From Thalassoroseus pseudoceratinae (lineage in GTDB: Bacteria > Planctomycetota > Planctomycetia > Planctomycetales > Planctomycetaceae), in contig NZ_JAALXT010000001.1 in the NCBI RefSeq assembly GCF_011634775.1, forward strand, positions 744,001 to 808,000: DNA of 64,000 nucleotides. The letters run 5' to 3'. Below, in pieces: positions 1 through 9,429 of this stretch. The notes beneath the pieces were generated by a model. The model was given only the letters and a program-made list of their open reading frames with translations, was not told the DNA's origin and ran no database searches. Each line of letters begins with the position of its first letter. The first letter of the stretch is position 1. The position numbers and the translations under genes were made by a program.

Positions 1-1684
1 CCAATTCTTGCGGCGGTGTTTCGGCTTTGCGGATTTCGGTCAACAGATAATCCACCTTGCGACCGGCCCACAAACGCGGTGCGAATGAACCTTGATCGTC
101 TTCCGAGAATTCGGGGAACTCGAGTTCGAAAGTGAATGTTTCCGTTTTTCCGTTTGATTTACCGGTGACGCGAACCGTCTTCCGGCCATGTCCGGTGTAG
201 CGTCCATAGAGAATGACCTGCTCACCCCGAAAAACGTCTTTGATTTGCTTCGGGAAAACGTCTTTGGCTTCCAAACCGTCGAATTCTACTTGCAAATCGG
301 TCAAGATCGGTGAACCGACGCGATCGAAGAATCGGCTGATCTTCTCAGCGATGTCTTCCTCTGGCAGAATGTATTCCGCCTCTCCTCGATTGTTGAGTGC
401 GAGGAAATCCAGCAGTTTCGTGTTGACGTCGAATCCCTCACCGAACGCGAACACTCGCACGTCATCCGTGTTGCGTTTGGCCATGTTCTTGAGAATTGCT
501 TGCGGGTCGGTCTCACCGATTGTCGGCAGACCATCGGTTGCGAACAAAATCATCTTGAGTCGATCTTTGTCGTTCGCAAGCATTTTGAGGGAATGATCTA
601 ACGCCTCCTGAATAGCGGTTCCACCACGCGGGCTGAGTTTGCGAACGTATTCCAACGCCCGTTTCCGGGTAGCGTCATCGACTTCGACTAATCCTTGCTC
701 CTGAAAACTGCGAACGGAAGTGCTGAAATTGACAATGTTGAACCGGTCGCCGTCGCGTAGTTGTTCAACACAATATTTGAGTGCGTTCCGTGCCTGCTGC
801 ATTTTGTTGCCTTGCAACATCGAACCGGAGGTATCGACGCAAAAAACAACATCCTTGGGCAGAATCGCTTCGCTGGAAATCTGACCGGGACCGGTGCCAA
901 CGGTGGGGGAGAGCATCATCATGAATGTGCCCTCTTCATCGAAATCGCGATGCGTAATCAAACTCGCCCCGACCGCTTGCGGATTGGTATCGTAATACAG
1001 CACGAACGGATGACGCGGGAGATAGTTTTTCTCCTCCCATTTGACGACGACATCCCACTCCTTCTCTTCCTCGATTTTGATGTCATGCGTCGGGGAATAG
1101 ATGTTCTTGAGCGGGTCGGCTTCTTTGATTTTCACCGTAACGCCGGCACTTTCGAGGGGTTGCAGAAGCGTCTTGGGGTTCGTGTTGAGCATCTGCAACC
1201 GAACAAGACCATCGCGTTTCTTCAACGCCATCGTGTATCGTAGTTTCACTTGCACGGTCCCGTTGGCAGGGACTTTGGGAACTTTGGTGGTGATCAGTTG
1301 GTTCCCGAAGTATTCGAGCAAGGCCGGTGAACCACCTTTCTGCACGATGTCCGCGAAGACTTCCTTGGCTTTGGCAACATCGAGAATCTCGGCTTTCATT
1401 TCTTTACCATCGACCCAAACGCTCATGTCATCGACTTGGGCACCGGGTTCGAGTTCCATGTAGCATTCGCCACCGACAATCGCTTGTGCATTAAGATTCT
1501 TGAACGTGCAGTTGTAAGTCTTGACGGCAATGCCATTCGTGATTTCCACATGGATGTGATCGAGCCAAACCTGCACCGGTTGCGGAGACCGCATAAAACA
1601 CGCTGGGGAAACCCTCGGCAGACCCAACGCGATCACCGCGGCACCGAGCACTAATATCAAGCGTTGCATTCCGAATCTGTGCAT
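1..1684 (-). CDS. VIT and von Willebrand factor A domain secreted protein (C-terminus outside window)
   Basis: Read from the complement, an open frame runs from ATG at 1684 off the left edge, so the C-terminus is missing. The start has AGGAG six bases upstream. The N-terminus is a hydrophobic signal peptide. Residues of roughly 30-170 match a VIT (inter-alpha-trypsin) domain. A VWA domain follows, with the metal-binding DTSGS motif near base 835 and a later TDGLPT segment. VIT-VWA proteins are usually exported or surface proteins that bind ligands through a divalent metal; the partner here is unknown. It is divergent from the acyl-CoA synthetase gene across 135 bases. The family call is firm and the role is not. 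Confidence 0.85.
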   Translation of the reverse strand, partial: MHRFGMQRLILVLGAAVIALGLPRVSPACFMRSPQPVQVWLDHIHVEITNGIAVKTYNCTFKNLNAQAIVGGECYMELEPGAQVDDMSVWVDGKEMKAEILDVAKAKEVFADIVQKGGSPALLEYFGNQLITTKVPKVPANGTVQVKLRYTMALKKRDGLVRLQMLNTNPKTLLQPLESAGVTVKIKEADPLKNIYSPTHDIKIEEEKEWDVVVKWEEKNYLPRHPFVLYYDTNPQAVGASLITHRDFDEEGTFMMMLSPTVGTGPGQISSEAILPKDVVFCVDTSGSMLQGNKMQQARNALKYCVEQLRDGDRFNIVNFSTSVRSFQEQGLVEVDDATRKRALEYVRKLSPRGGTAIQEALDHSLKMLANDKDRLKMILFATDGLPTIGETDPQAILKNMAKRNTDDVRVFAFGEGFDVNTKLLDFLALNNRGEAEYILPEEDIAEKISRFFDRVGSPILTDLQVEFDGLEAKDVFPKQIKDVFRGEQVILYGRYTGHGRKTVRVTGKSNGKTETFTFELEFPEFSEDDQGSFAPRLWAGRKVDYLLTEIRKAETPPQEL

Positions 1685-1819
1685 TTTTCGCTCCTGAGTC
1701 GAACGCGGCCGAAACGGCATTTTGTGAGAAACTGAACTTCTCTAGCTGGGACGCTTGACGTAGCCTCAAGTTCCGAGAATCCTACCAACTCCATAAAATA
1801 TCTTGAAAGGACTCGGATT

Positions 1820-3457
1820 GTGGACTCATATCAACCTGTGGACTTAGTGTTGTCGCGACGATTCCTGCGGAAATGCCGCGAGGCGAAGTCACGGCGAAAA
1901 GTCGCAGACTCCACCGGTGTCGAGCTTTCCGGCGGACGGTTGCTCGCTGCGTCAATCGTGCTCGGCCGCATTCTCAAGCGTTCCTTTCTGTCCGATGACG
2001 AGAAACACGTCGGCGTGCTCGTGCCGCCATCGGTTGGCGGAGTGTTGGCGAACACATCCCTAACGCTGTTGAATCGAGTTGCGGTCAATCTGAACTACAC
2101 CCTCACCAACGAAGCCGTCAACGACTGCATCCGTCGCGCTAAAATCAAACACGTCATCACCAGTCGCAAAGTGCTGAAGAAATGCGGCTTTGAACTGGAT
2201 GCCGAGCTGATCTTCATCGAAGACCTGCGAAAACAAGCGAAAAAAGCCGACAAACTCACCGCGTTCCTGCAAGCATTCGTCTTGCCGATTCCCATTGTCG
2301 AACGGCAACTTGGTTTGCATCGAGTTCAACCGGATGACTTGCTGACGATTCTATTCACCTCGGGATCGACCGGCGTTCCCAAGGGCGTGATGCTTTCCCA
2401 TCGCAACGTGAGTTCCAATACGCTTGGCGTGGGTGCGATCGCTGATATCCGTGCCGACGATATGCTCGTTGGGATTCTGCCGTTCTTTCACTCTTTCGGC
2501 TACACCGCGACGCTGTGGTTGCCGTTGACACTCGATGCAGCAGCGGCGTACCACTTCAGCCCGCTCGAAGCCCGTGAGATCGGCCGGTTGTTTGAAACAT
2601 ATGGCGGATCGATTCTGATGTCCGCTCCCACATTTCTCAGATCATATCTGAAACGATGGAAGCCGGAGCAGGTCAAGCAACTGAGTTTGGTCATCGTCGG
2701 TTCCGAGAAAATGCCCAGCGACCTGACAGACGCCTTCCGAGAAAAGTTTGGCGTGGAACCGAGTGAAGGTTATGGAGCCACGGAGTTGTCTCCGGTGGTA
2801 TCGGTGAATATCCCTGAGAACCGTCTCACCCAAAATTCGTCCGCCGGAACAAGACTCGGAAGCGTGGGACGACCGTTACCAAGTGTGCAAGCCAAGGTAG
2901 TCGATCCGGAGAGTTTCGCCGACCGTGGTATCGGGGAAGAGGGCTTGCTGCTGATTTCCGGACCGAACGTCATGCAGGGGTACTACGAAGACGATGACCG
3001 GACTTCGAAAGTCGTGCTCGATGGCTGGTATGTGACCGGCGACTTTGCCCGAATCGATAACGAGGGGTACATCGAGATCACTGGGCGACAAAGTCGGTTC
3101 TCGAAAATCGGCGGCGAAATGGTTCCGCACGAGCGAATCGAGAAACTGCTTCAGCAAGCGGTTTCGACGGCGACGGAAACGGTTGCGGAATCGGATGACG
3201 ACGACGATTTGATTCCGAATCTGATGATCGCAGTGAGCTCCGCGCCGGACGCCAAACGTGGCGAACGGTTGATCGTGTTCTACCGAGAGAATCCTCTTTC
3301 GCCGGAGGAATTGATCTGTCATCTGCATGAACACGACCTCCCGAACTTGTGGATTCCCGACCGAGAGGCGTTCATCCCAGTTGAGGAAATTCCGATCCTG
3401 GGCACGGGCAAATTGGACCTGCGAAGACTGAAAGAACTGGCGGATGCTCACGGATGA
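1820..3457 (+). CDS. AMP-dependent acyl-ACP/acyl-CoA synthetase, Aas C-terminal-like
   Basis: 545 residues, GTG start at 1820 with GAAAGGA about nine bases upstream. The adenylate-forming fold is clear: P-loop LFTSGSTGVPKG near residue 178, YGATE near 316, GWYVTGD near 402, and the catalytic lysine in GTGKLDL near the C-terminus. The N-terminal part (GVLVPPSVGGVLAN, VNLNYTL) resembles the synthetase half of Aas, the bifunctional 2-acylglycerophosphoethanolamine acyltransferase/acyl-ACP synthetase. There is no PlsC half here, although a separate PlsC-like gene lies at 23196-24038. It probably activates fatty acids for phospholipid recycling. A generic fatty acyl-CoA ligase is the alternative. 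Confidence 0.85.
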   Translation: MDSYQPVDLVLSRRFLRKCREAKSRRKVADSTGVELSGGRLLAASIVLGRILKRSFLSDDEKHVGVLVPPSVGGVLANTSLTLLNRVAVNLNYTLTNEAVNDCIRRAKIKHVITSRKVLKKCGFELDAELIFIEDLRKQAKKADKLTAFLQAFVLPIPIVERQLGLHRVQPDDLLTILFTSGSTGVPKGVMLSHRNVSSNTLGVGAIADIRADDMLVGILPFFHSFGYTATLWLPLTLDAAAAYHFSPLEAREIGRLFETYGGSILMSAPTFLRSYLKRWKPEQVKQLSLVIVGSEKMPSDLTDAFREKFGVEPSEGYGATELSPVVSVNIPENRLTQNSSAGTRLGSVGRPLPSVQAKVVDPESFADRGIGEEGLLLISGPNVMQGYYEDDDRTSKVVLDGWYVTGDFARIDNEGYIEITGRQSRFSKIGGEMVPHERIEKLLQQAVSTATETVAESDDDDDLIPNLMIAVSSAPDAKRGERLIVFYRENPLSPEELICHLHEHDLPNLWIPDREAFIPVEEIPILGTGKLDLRRLKELADAHG

Positions 3458-3469
3458 AACCCGTTCCGC

Positions 3470-3525
3470 GTCGAATGGTTGAAAGAATGACCAACGCTTC
3501 GCGCGCGCATCACACACCATTCGAC
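3470..3525. repeat. 9-bp inverted repeat after the synthetase gene
   Basis: GTCGAATGG at 3470-3478 is the exact reverse complement of CCATTCGAC at 3517-3525, with a 38-base loop containing an alternating GC run. No T-tract follows, so it is not a classical terminator. It could still form a 3' hairpin on the synthetase mRNA. Confidence 0.35.
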
Positions 3526-3600
3526 TGGCATAACCGGTAGGGTCTGCCCGGAGAACGCAAAAGCTCTCAGCTTTCGCAGTTTGACATCATCTTCTTCCGA

Positions 3601-3663
3601 CCTGCGAGGGGTTTATGTTGCAAAAATGCAACGTTCCCCAAACATATCTTCGCAGGAAGGAAG
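3601..3663 (+). promoter_or_regulatory. Nested hairpin leader overlapping the ribosome binding site of the YTV gene
   Basis: Three nested perfect stems are visible: CCTGCGA 3601-3607 with TCGCAGG 3650-3656, GGGG 3608-3611 with CCCC 3636-3639, and GTTGCA 3617-3622 with TGCAAC 3627-3632 around an AAAA loop. The 3' arm of the outer stem includes the start of the Shine-Dalgarno AGGAAGGA at 3654-3661, whose ATG is at 3670. Folding would therefore partly hide the ribosome binding site. A role in translation control, mRNA stability or thermosensing is inferred. It matches no riboswitch class I recognise. Confidence 0.55.
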
Positions 3664-3669
3664 ACTTTC

Positions 3670-6165
3670 ATGAAACGCTGTTCGCATTTCCGTGCGGCGG
3701 TCGTCGCGATCATCACGGGCGGTTGGTCGCTCGCTGGTGTCCCCGCCTCGGCTGACCATCACGGCGCTCCCCATCCCCCGCATGCTCAGGCGGATGGTGC
3801 CGGGAAACCCTGTTACCTCAGTTACGATGTGAAACCTTCCACCGTCGCCGTCCCAGAAGTTCACTGGGAAAAACGGACACGGGAAGTCACGAAATACCGC
3901 ACGGAAACGCAGCAGAAGACCGTCACCGTGCACAACCGAGTGGCGGAGACGAAGGAAGTTCCCTTCACGTTCACCGAAACGATTCCGCACAAGAAAACCC
4001 GAATCGAGACGTTCTTCGAGAACATCCCCTACACGGAAAAAGTGGCTCAACGCTACACCGTGATGGTGCCGGAAACCAAGACTCGCACCGTGACCTACTG
4101 CGTGCCCGTTCCGGTCAAACGTCCTGTGACGCAAACCTACACCGTGATGGTGCCGGAGAAAGTCACCAAGACTCAACATTACAAAGTCTTGAAACCGGTC
4201 GTTCGACACGTGCCGCAGAAATACACAATCTGTGTTCCAGAGCAACGTAAGAAAACAGTTCAGTACACCGTAGGTGTTCCGGAACTTCGAACCGTCCGCC
4301 GCAAGTACCGTGTGACCGTCCCACAATACGAGTTGAAGACCGTCACTCAAACCGTCGGTGTGCCGGCTGTGAAGACTGTCAAACAACAGTACTGCGTGAA
4401 TATCCCCGAGACGACCTACCGCGACGAACCGTACTGCGTCAAAGTGCCGTACACCGTCGAAGACACCGTCCCGGTCACTGTGATGGTTCCCCATCAAGAG
4501 AAGCGAACAGCCTACCGAACCATCTCGCACATGGTGCCGGTTCTGAAAGCCAGCGAAACCTACGTGGACGAAGGCTCTTGGAAACTCGTTCCCGGCTGCC
4601 CGGCTCCGACTTGTATGGAATTCGGTCCTTGCGGTCCGTGCAATCAACCCGGCCCGACTTGTATGACGGGCTCTTGCATGAGCCACGCTGGGATGGGTCA
4701 CTGCATGACTGGCGGTGCACATTGCAACGGTTCCAACGGGAGCTGTGAAGGCCATCTTGGAATGCACTTCGCCGGTGCATACGCCGGATTGTCGATGGGT
4801 GTTCGCGGTGCTGGTCACTGTGTCGAGAATGGACTCGGCTTGATTCACAACTACGGCAGCTGTGCTGTTGGATTCATGGAATCGGTTTGCGATGTCGTCG
4901 GGATGGAACTCGGTCACGCGAAAGATTATCTCTACCGCAAATGCGATCGTTTCACGACGCCGCGTTATGTGCCGCTGCCGGTTGCACCGGTCATGCCATA
5001 CGCTCCTGCCGGCTACGGAGTGGCTCCTTATTACTACCCGGTCAGCCCGCAAGTGATGCAACAAGAAGCCCCAGCCGCACCGGCTCCAGAAGCCACCACA
5101 AAAACCGAAAAGTCGAGCGACATCGAACTGACCGCTTGCTTCGACAACTGCCCAATGCCACGCCCGAACGCGTGCAACACCTGCAACACGACGCCGGTTT
5201 CGGTTCACAAACCACAACCGCAATGCGACTTGGCTTCCACACATGCCAAAGACCAGCCCATGCGGTGGGTCTGGATGCCGAAGTGGGTCCGCAAGACCGC
5301 TATGTGTCCGTCGATGAAGCAAGTCTGCAAGAAAGTTCCTTACACCTACTGCGTCACGGTCTACAAACCACAAACGCAGATGAAAAAAGTTCGCACCACG
5401 CTGTGCAAAATGGAAACTCGCGTCCGCAAGGTTCCTGTCTGCCGCATGCGTCGTGAAGTTCGCACTCGCAACGTCAAAGTTTGCTACACGGTGCCGAAGC
5501 AAATCACTCGCCAAGTGCCGATCTGTCGCCCACGACAAGCCGTCATCGAGAAAGTCTCGAACGTCGTCGTCTGTGTGCCGCAAGTTCGGACTCGTGAAGT
5601 CTGCTACACCGTGCCACGGAAGATTTGCAAAACGAAGTTGGTTCCTGTTCGACAAATGGTCTGCGAAACCAAAACTCGTGAAGTCGAGTGCACCGTTTGG
5701 CGACCCGAACAACGCTCACGTATCGTGACGCTCACGAGCTACACGCTGCAACCGCGAACCGCTACCGACTACTGCACGGTGATGAAACCGGAAGTTCGCA
5801 CCCGACTCGTTCCTCGCACGTACTACAAAGCCGTCGAACGCCAACGATGTGTCGAGTACGTCGAGTACGAGCACCGCAAACAACAGTCCACACGGACCGT
5901 GGTTTCCTACCGAATGGTTCCGGAGCAAAAAGTCGTCACCGAGAAAGTGCAAATTCCTTACACGGTGACCGAAGAGTACTACGAACCTGTCGTGCGAATG
6001 AAATCGTTGCACGCCAACGTTCCGAAACTGGTCAAGCGACCGGGCATCATCGAAGACGAATGTCATCCGATGCCTGCCGCAACGCACTCGGAACCCCATC
6101 ACCAAATTCACGCACCGATGGCCCCCGTTCCTCCGATGCCAGAAGAGTTCAGTGCGGAAGAGTAA
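3670..6165 (+). CDS. YTV-repeat cysteine-rich envelope protein
   Basis: 831 residues, ATG with a strong AGGAAGGA site. A signal peptide ends near VPASA. Two blocks of short repeats of the type Y(T/R/C)V-x-VP-E (about residues 75-290 and 545-775) flank a middle region rich in Gly, Cys, Met, His and Pro (about 300-530). YTV-repeat proteins are known from planctomycete cell walls, where they are cysteine-rich and thought to cross-link the proteinaceous envelope. The pattern of 10-20 residue units with regularly placed Tyr-Thr-Val is seen directly. The gene has its own leader structure and a strong terminator, so it is probably monocistronic and abundant. The family call is confident. Confidence 0.9.
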   Translation: MKRCSHFRAAVVAIITGGWSLAGVPASADHHGAPHPPHAQADGAGKPCYLSYDVKPSTVAVPEVHWEKRTREVTKYRTETQQKTVTVHNRVAETKEVPFTFTETIPHKKTRIETFFENIPYTEKVAQRYTVMVPETKTRTVTYCVPVPVKRPVTQTYTVMVPEKVTKTQHYKVLKPVVRHVPQKYTICVPEQRKKTVQYTVGVPELRTVRRKYRVTVPQYELKTVTQTVGVPAVKTVKQQYCVNIPETTYRDEPYCVKVPYTVEDTVPVTVMVPHQEKRTAYRTISHMVPVLKASETYVDEGSWKLVPGCPAPTCMEFGPCGPCNQPGPTCMTGSCMSHAGMGHCMTGGAHCNGSNGSCEGHLGMHFAGAYAGLSMGVRGAGHCVENGLGLIHNYGSCAVGFMESVCDVVGMELGHAKDYLYRKCDRFTTPRYVPLPVAPVMPYAPAGYGVAPYYYPVSPQVMQQEAPAAPAPEATTKTEKSSDIELTACFDNCPMPRPNACNTCNTTPVSVHKPQPQCDLASTHAKDQPMRWVWMPKWVRKTAMCPSMKQVCKKVPYTYCVTVYKPQTQMKKVRTTLCKMETRVRKVPVCRMRREVRTRNVKVCYTVPKQITRQVPICRPRQAVIEKVSNVVVCVPQVRTREVCYTVPRKICKTKLVPVRQMVCETKTREVECTVWRPEQRSRIVTLTSYTLQPRTATDYCTVMKPEVRTRLVPRTYYKAVERQRCVEYVEYEHRKQQSTRTVVSYRMVPEQKVVTEKVQIPYTVTEEYYEPVVRMKSLHANVPKLVKRPGIIEDECHPMPAATHSEPHHQIHAPMAPVPPMPEEFSAEE

Positions 6166-6198
6166 TCGAACCTTCGAATTCGATTGACGAACAATGAG

Positions 6199-6240
6199 AA
6201 ATCCCGCTCACGGTTTCGACCGAGGGCGGGATTTTTCGCG
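6199..6240 (+). terminator. Rho-independent terminator after the YTV gene
   Basis: AAATCCCGC at 6199-6207 pairs perfectly with GCGGGATTT at 6226-6234. Inside, CGGT and ACCG (6211-6214 and 6219-6222) close a TTCG loop. A run of T residues ends the 3' arm. It sits between convergent genes and may slow transcription from both sides, but the T-run favours the plus strand. Confidence 0.85.
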
Positions 6241-6247
6241 TTGACGT

Positions 6248-7369
6248 TCAGGCCGAAGGCCACAACTCCCGAACGAGTTCCCAATCGACGTTCACACCTA
6301 AACCGGGTGAATCGTTCAATCTCACGATCGGTCCTTCAATCGCCAGCGGATCAGTCACGATACGACGTTCATGATAGATCGGTCCCAGAATGTCACCGGG
6401 ATACGATTCGACCTGTAAGTTCTCACATCCGACCACAAGTTGTGCCATCGCCGCACAGGCGACATCCAACTCCAAGTTCGATCCAATGCTACACGCCACA
6501 CCGTATTCGGCTGCCAGTTCCGCGATGCGTTGGGATTTGCGAATGCCGCCGTTTTTGCCAGGATAGATACTGATTACATCACAGGCGTCGGCTCGAATGC
6601 ATTCGAGCGCGTCGTTTAAATCGAAGCAAATGTCGTCGGCCATCACCTTCAATCCCGTCTCGCGACGCACCTGTGCCAACCCTTGAAAATCGCCGCGTGG
6701 GGTTGGTTGTTCAAAGAGTGTCACTCGGGCGTCTTCCAACTGCCGAGCCGCCTCGATCGCGGTTTCCACATCGAAACCGCCGTTGGCGTCGATGACGAGA
6801 TCAATCTCGTCACCGGCAACCTCACGCACGATCCGCACACGCTCCACATCATCAGCCAAGTTGGTACCGACTTTCACTTTGATCGTCGTGAAGCCATCTC
6901 GAAGGAGTTCCACCGTGCGATTGCGAGCCCGATCCGGATCGTAAGCCCCCATCGAAAACCGACAGCGAATCTCCGATGATCGCTTTGGTCCTCCAAGCAA
7001 CTCAAAAATTGGTTGGACCTTCGATTTGCCAACAACATCCCAGCAGGCCATCTCGATCGCTGATTTCGCAAACCAGTTGCCGACGGACAACTGATCGAGG
7101 ATCTCGTCCACTTTTTCGATGTCTTCCGGATCGACTCCAATCAATGCCGGTGCGAAAACTTCGTCGATAATCGCTTTCGCCCCCCAAACGGTTTCGCCGC
7201 TCCAGCGAGGCAACACGGTCGCTTCGCCGGCACCTTCCAAACCGTTCTCCGTCTCGATCCGGACCAAGACGTATTGCGAAACCTCGTGCCGACCGAGTGC
7301 GGATATCATGCGATGCGACGGCACCAAAGGTACCCGCACCGGGAAAGTTTCAACCGACGTGATTCTCAT
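6248..7369 (-). CDS. Enolase-superfamily enzyme of the mandelate racemase / muconate lactonizing group
   Basis: 373 residues, ATG start. The capping domain (about 1-130) is followed by the TIM barrel with the superfamily's acid/base and metal residues: KVK at 164-166, metal ligands D194 (in DANGG), E220 and D245/D246, and a second lysine K272 on the opposite face. The KxK motif plus a distal lysine is typical of the MLE subgroup, which includes muconate cycloisomerase, o-succinylbenzoate synthase and dipeptide epimerase. The substrate cannot be named from sequence alone. It is a lone gene, divergent from the ceramidase-like gene. Confidence 0.85.
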   Translation of the reverse strand: MRITSVETFPVRVPLVPSHRMISALGRHEVSQYVLVRIETENGLEGAGEATVLPRWSGETVWGAKAIIDEVFAPALIGVDPEDIEKVDEILDQLSVGNWFAKSAIEMACWDVVGKSKVQPIFELLGGPKRSSEIRCRFSMGAYDPDRARNRTVELLRDGFTTIKVKVGTNLADDVERVRIVREVAGDEIDLVIDANGGFDVETAIEAARQLEDARVTLFEQPTPRGDFQGLAQVRRETGLKVMADDICFDLNDALECIRADACDVISIYPGKNGGIRKSQRIAELAAEYGVACSIGSNLELDVACAAMAQLVVGCENLQVESYPGDILGPIYHERRIVTDPLAIEGPIVRLNDSPGLGVNVDWELVRELWPSA

Positions 7370-7460
7370 GCCCTCTCCAAGTCCTTAAGATAAATAGGAG
7401 CGCGAAGTTCCCAGACCCTATCTTCCATCGACCAACAGACGCAACCGCGAAGGAAAATTG

Positions 7461-8819
7461 ATGAACCTTACCGCTGGAGCCTCGCGAACCGATCTGACTC
7501 CCTTTTGGGGTGTGGAGTTGGCCGGTTGGGGCTATTACCTCGAACGGAAGTGGCAGACCGTCCACGATAACCTTCACGCAACCGCCCTTGTCATCGATAA
7601 CGAGGAAACGCGATTGGCCATCGTCTCTGTTGATTTGATGGTGGTCGACGAAGCCTTCACCGCATCCGTTCGGGAGCGTGTCGCCAGTGAAACGGAACTC
7701 GAACCGAATGCCATTCTGATCGCAGCGACGCACACGCACAACGCACCGTCGGCGGGTGGATATCTCGGCGTCGGCGAAGACAACGAACTCTACACGCAAT
7801 GGGCGATCGAACAGACGGCGACCGCGATCATTCAAGCCGATCGTTCTCGTGAACCGGTCTCGGTGGCGACGGCATCGACACGGCTTGCCGGTCAGACATT
7901 CAACCGCACCCGAGAGAATGGTTCCGTCGATCCGACGCTGACGACGCTTCGAATCAACCGCATCAATGGGAATCCGTTGGCGTTCGTGGTGAACTTCCAG
8001 GCTCACCCGACGGTCGCCGCGAAACTGCGACCGTTCGCCGTCAGTCGTGATGTCCCTGGGGACGTTTGCGATGTCATCGAAGCGGCTCACCCAGATGCGT
8101 TGGCGTTGTACTTGCAAGGTTCGGCGGGCGATGTGAATTTCCATCGGACGTTTTCGACGCCCGAGCGTTGTCGCGAACCGGGATGCCTGACCGCCGGACT
8201 TGCGTTGGCTGCTCAGGGAAATTCCACGCTCATCGAAAACCCGACACTCGGTTTCCGCAGTGAAACAGTCACGCTCCCGACACGTCGATGGACCCGCCAA
8301 GAAATCGACAAAGACCGCGACGAAGCTCAACGTCGTCTCCGGGAAATTGATGTCGATGGTTGGCAAGACACGATCGGCAAGGTCATGACGAACAACCCCG
8401 AAGAAATGATCGCTCGCCATGGCGGAGACGAATGGCTCGCGGTCCGGGCGATGTGCCGTTTCAATCTGGCTTGGACATTCGAAATCCTGAAGGACTGGGA
8501 AACGCGGCCCGAGACATTGAAAACCGAAGTGCAAGTCATTCAAATCGGGGAACTGGCGATCGTCGCGAACGGTTCCGAGTTCTTCAGTTCACTCGCACTC
8601 GATGTGCGAAACCGATTAGGGCTCGACCATTTGATGATTGTCGGATACGCGAACGGACGCATTGGCTATTTGCCGGATGCTCACGATATCGCTGCCCGCA
8701 GTTACGCCGCTTATCAAAGCCCGAAGTATTGCTTGCAATTTCCGTTTACCAACGCATCCGGACCCACGATGTGCGACGCGATGGTCAAACTCGTCCGGAG
8801 CTTAGACTCCCGCCAGTAA
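7461..8819 (+). CDS. Neutral/alkaline non-lysosomal ceramidase-like hydrolase
   Basis: 452 residues from ATG 7461, preferred over the in-frame TTG at 7458 because AGGA at 7451-7454 is well spaced. The N-terminus (AGASRTDLTP..GVELAGWG) and the HTHNAP motif near residue 93 match the neutral ceramidase N-terminal domain, where histidines bind zinc. SAGDVNFHR near 217 is another family motif. No signal peptide is evident, unlike secreted ceramidases. Planctomycetes carry many such paralogues, usually of unknown substrate. The next two genes follow on the same strand. Confidence 0.8.
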   Translation: MNLTAGASRTDLTPFWGVELAGWGYYLERKWQTVHDNLHATALVIDNEETRLAIVSVDLMVVDEAFTASVRERVASETELEPNAILIAATHTHNAPSAGGYLGVGEDNELYTQWAIEQTATAIIQADRSREPVSVATASTRLAGQTFNRTRENGSVDPTLTTLRINRINGNPLAFVVNFQAHPTVAAKLRPFAVSRDVPGDVCDVIEAAHPDALALYLQGSAGDVNFHRTFSTPERCREPGCLTAGLALAAQGNSTLIENPTLGFRSETVTLPTRRWTRQEIDKDRDEAQRRLREIDVDGWQDTIGKVMTNNPEEMIARHGGDEWLAVRAMCRFNLAWTFEILKDWETRPETLKTEVQVIQIGELAIVANGSEFFSSLALDVRNRLGLDHLMIVGYANGRIGYLPDAHDIAARSYAAYQSPKYCLQFPFTNASGPTMCDAMVKLVRSLDSRQ

Positions 8820-8855
8820 ACCTTTCGACTTATTCGATCGAAATCGAGACGCTCT

Positions 8856-9413
8856 GTGAAACGTATTTTTTTGACCTTGGCCATTATTGCCAACATCATG
8901 CTGATCGTGACGCTGGTCCTTGGATTGCTCATTGGCGATGCGACCGATCGCAACCCCACGGTTCAAGCAATCGTTGGATACCACTTCCTCCTGGCGATCG
9001 GCAGCCTGATATTCGCGATCGGCGTGCATGCGTTGGTCTTCACATATTTCATGGGCACGGGGCGGTGGATGGAAGAAACCTGCACCGCGTACCGGTTGCC
9101 GGGAACGTTTCAGGCGACCAGTCAGTCGATGAAATATCGCATTTTGGCACCGCTGATGGCTGCGGTGTTGCTGTTGTTATTCACCGGTGCCCTGGGAGCA
9201 GCAGCCGATCCGGCGTCTCCTGTTGAGTTTACCGGCGTCGCTGGCATCGACGCCGCCACCGTTCACTTTCTGCTGGCAGCCACCACGATTGGCGTTCAAC
9301 TGATTGTGAATGGACTCGAATACCTCGCGATTCAAAGCAATATGGAATTGATCGAGCAAGTCATGGGCGAGGTTCGACGAATTCGGATCGATCGCGGATT
9401 ACCGGTCTCCTGA
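8856..9413 (+). CDS. Small integral membrane protein, function unknown
   Basis: 185 residues, GTG start with a weak ribosome site. Four hydrophobic segments are visible (about 5-27, 40-65, 95-118 and 130-155). A short basic C-terminal tail (EVRRIRIDRG) probably faces the cytoplasm. I recognise no family. It lies 36 bases after the ceramidase-like gene and 16 bases before the serine hydrolase, so the three are probably co-transcribed. Confidence 0.65.
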   Translation: MKRIFLTLAIIANIMLIVTLVLGLLIGDATDRNPTVQAIVGYHFLLAIGSLIFAIGVHALVFTYFMGTGRWMEETCTAYRLPGTFQATSQSMKYRILAPLMAAVLLLLFTGALGAAADPASPVEFTGVAGIDAATVHFLLAATTIGVQLIVNGLEYLAIQSNMELIEQVMGEVRRIRIDRGLPVS

Positions 9414-9429
9414 GAGTAGAAAGCAAACT

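Noticed and set aside
3613-5712. 699-residue open frame antisense to the YTV gene
   Set aside because: It mirrors the repeated Tyr-Thr-Val codons, is rich in His, Arg and Asp, has no family match and no ribosome site; it is a shadow of the repeat gene.
7350-8543. 397-residue open frame antisense to the ceramidase-like gene
   Set aside because: It covers a gene with clear family motifs and its own product shows no motif.
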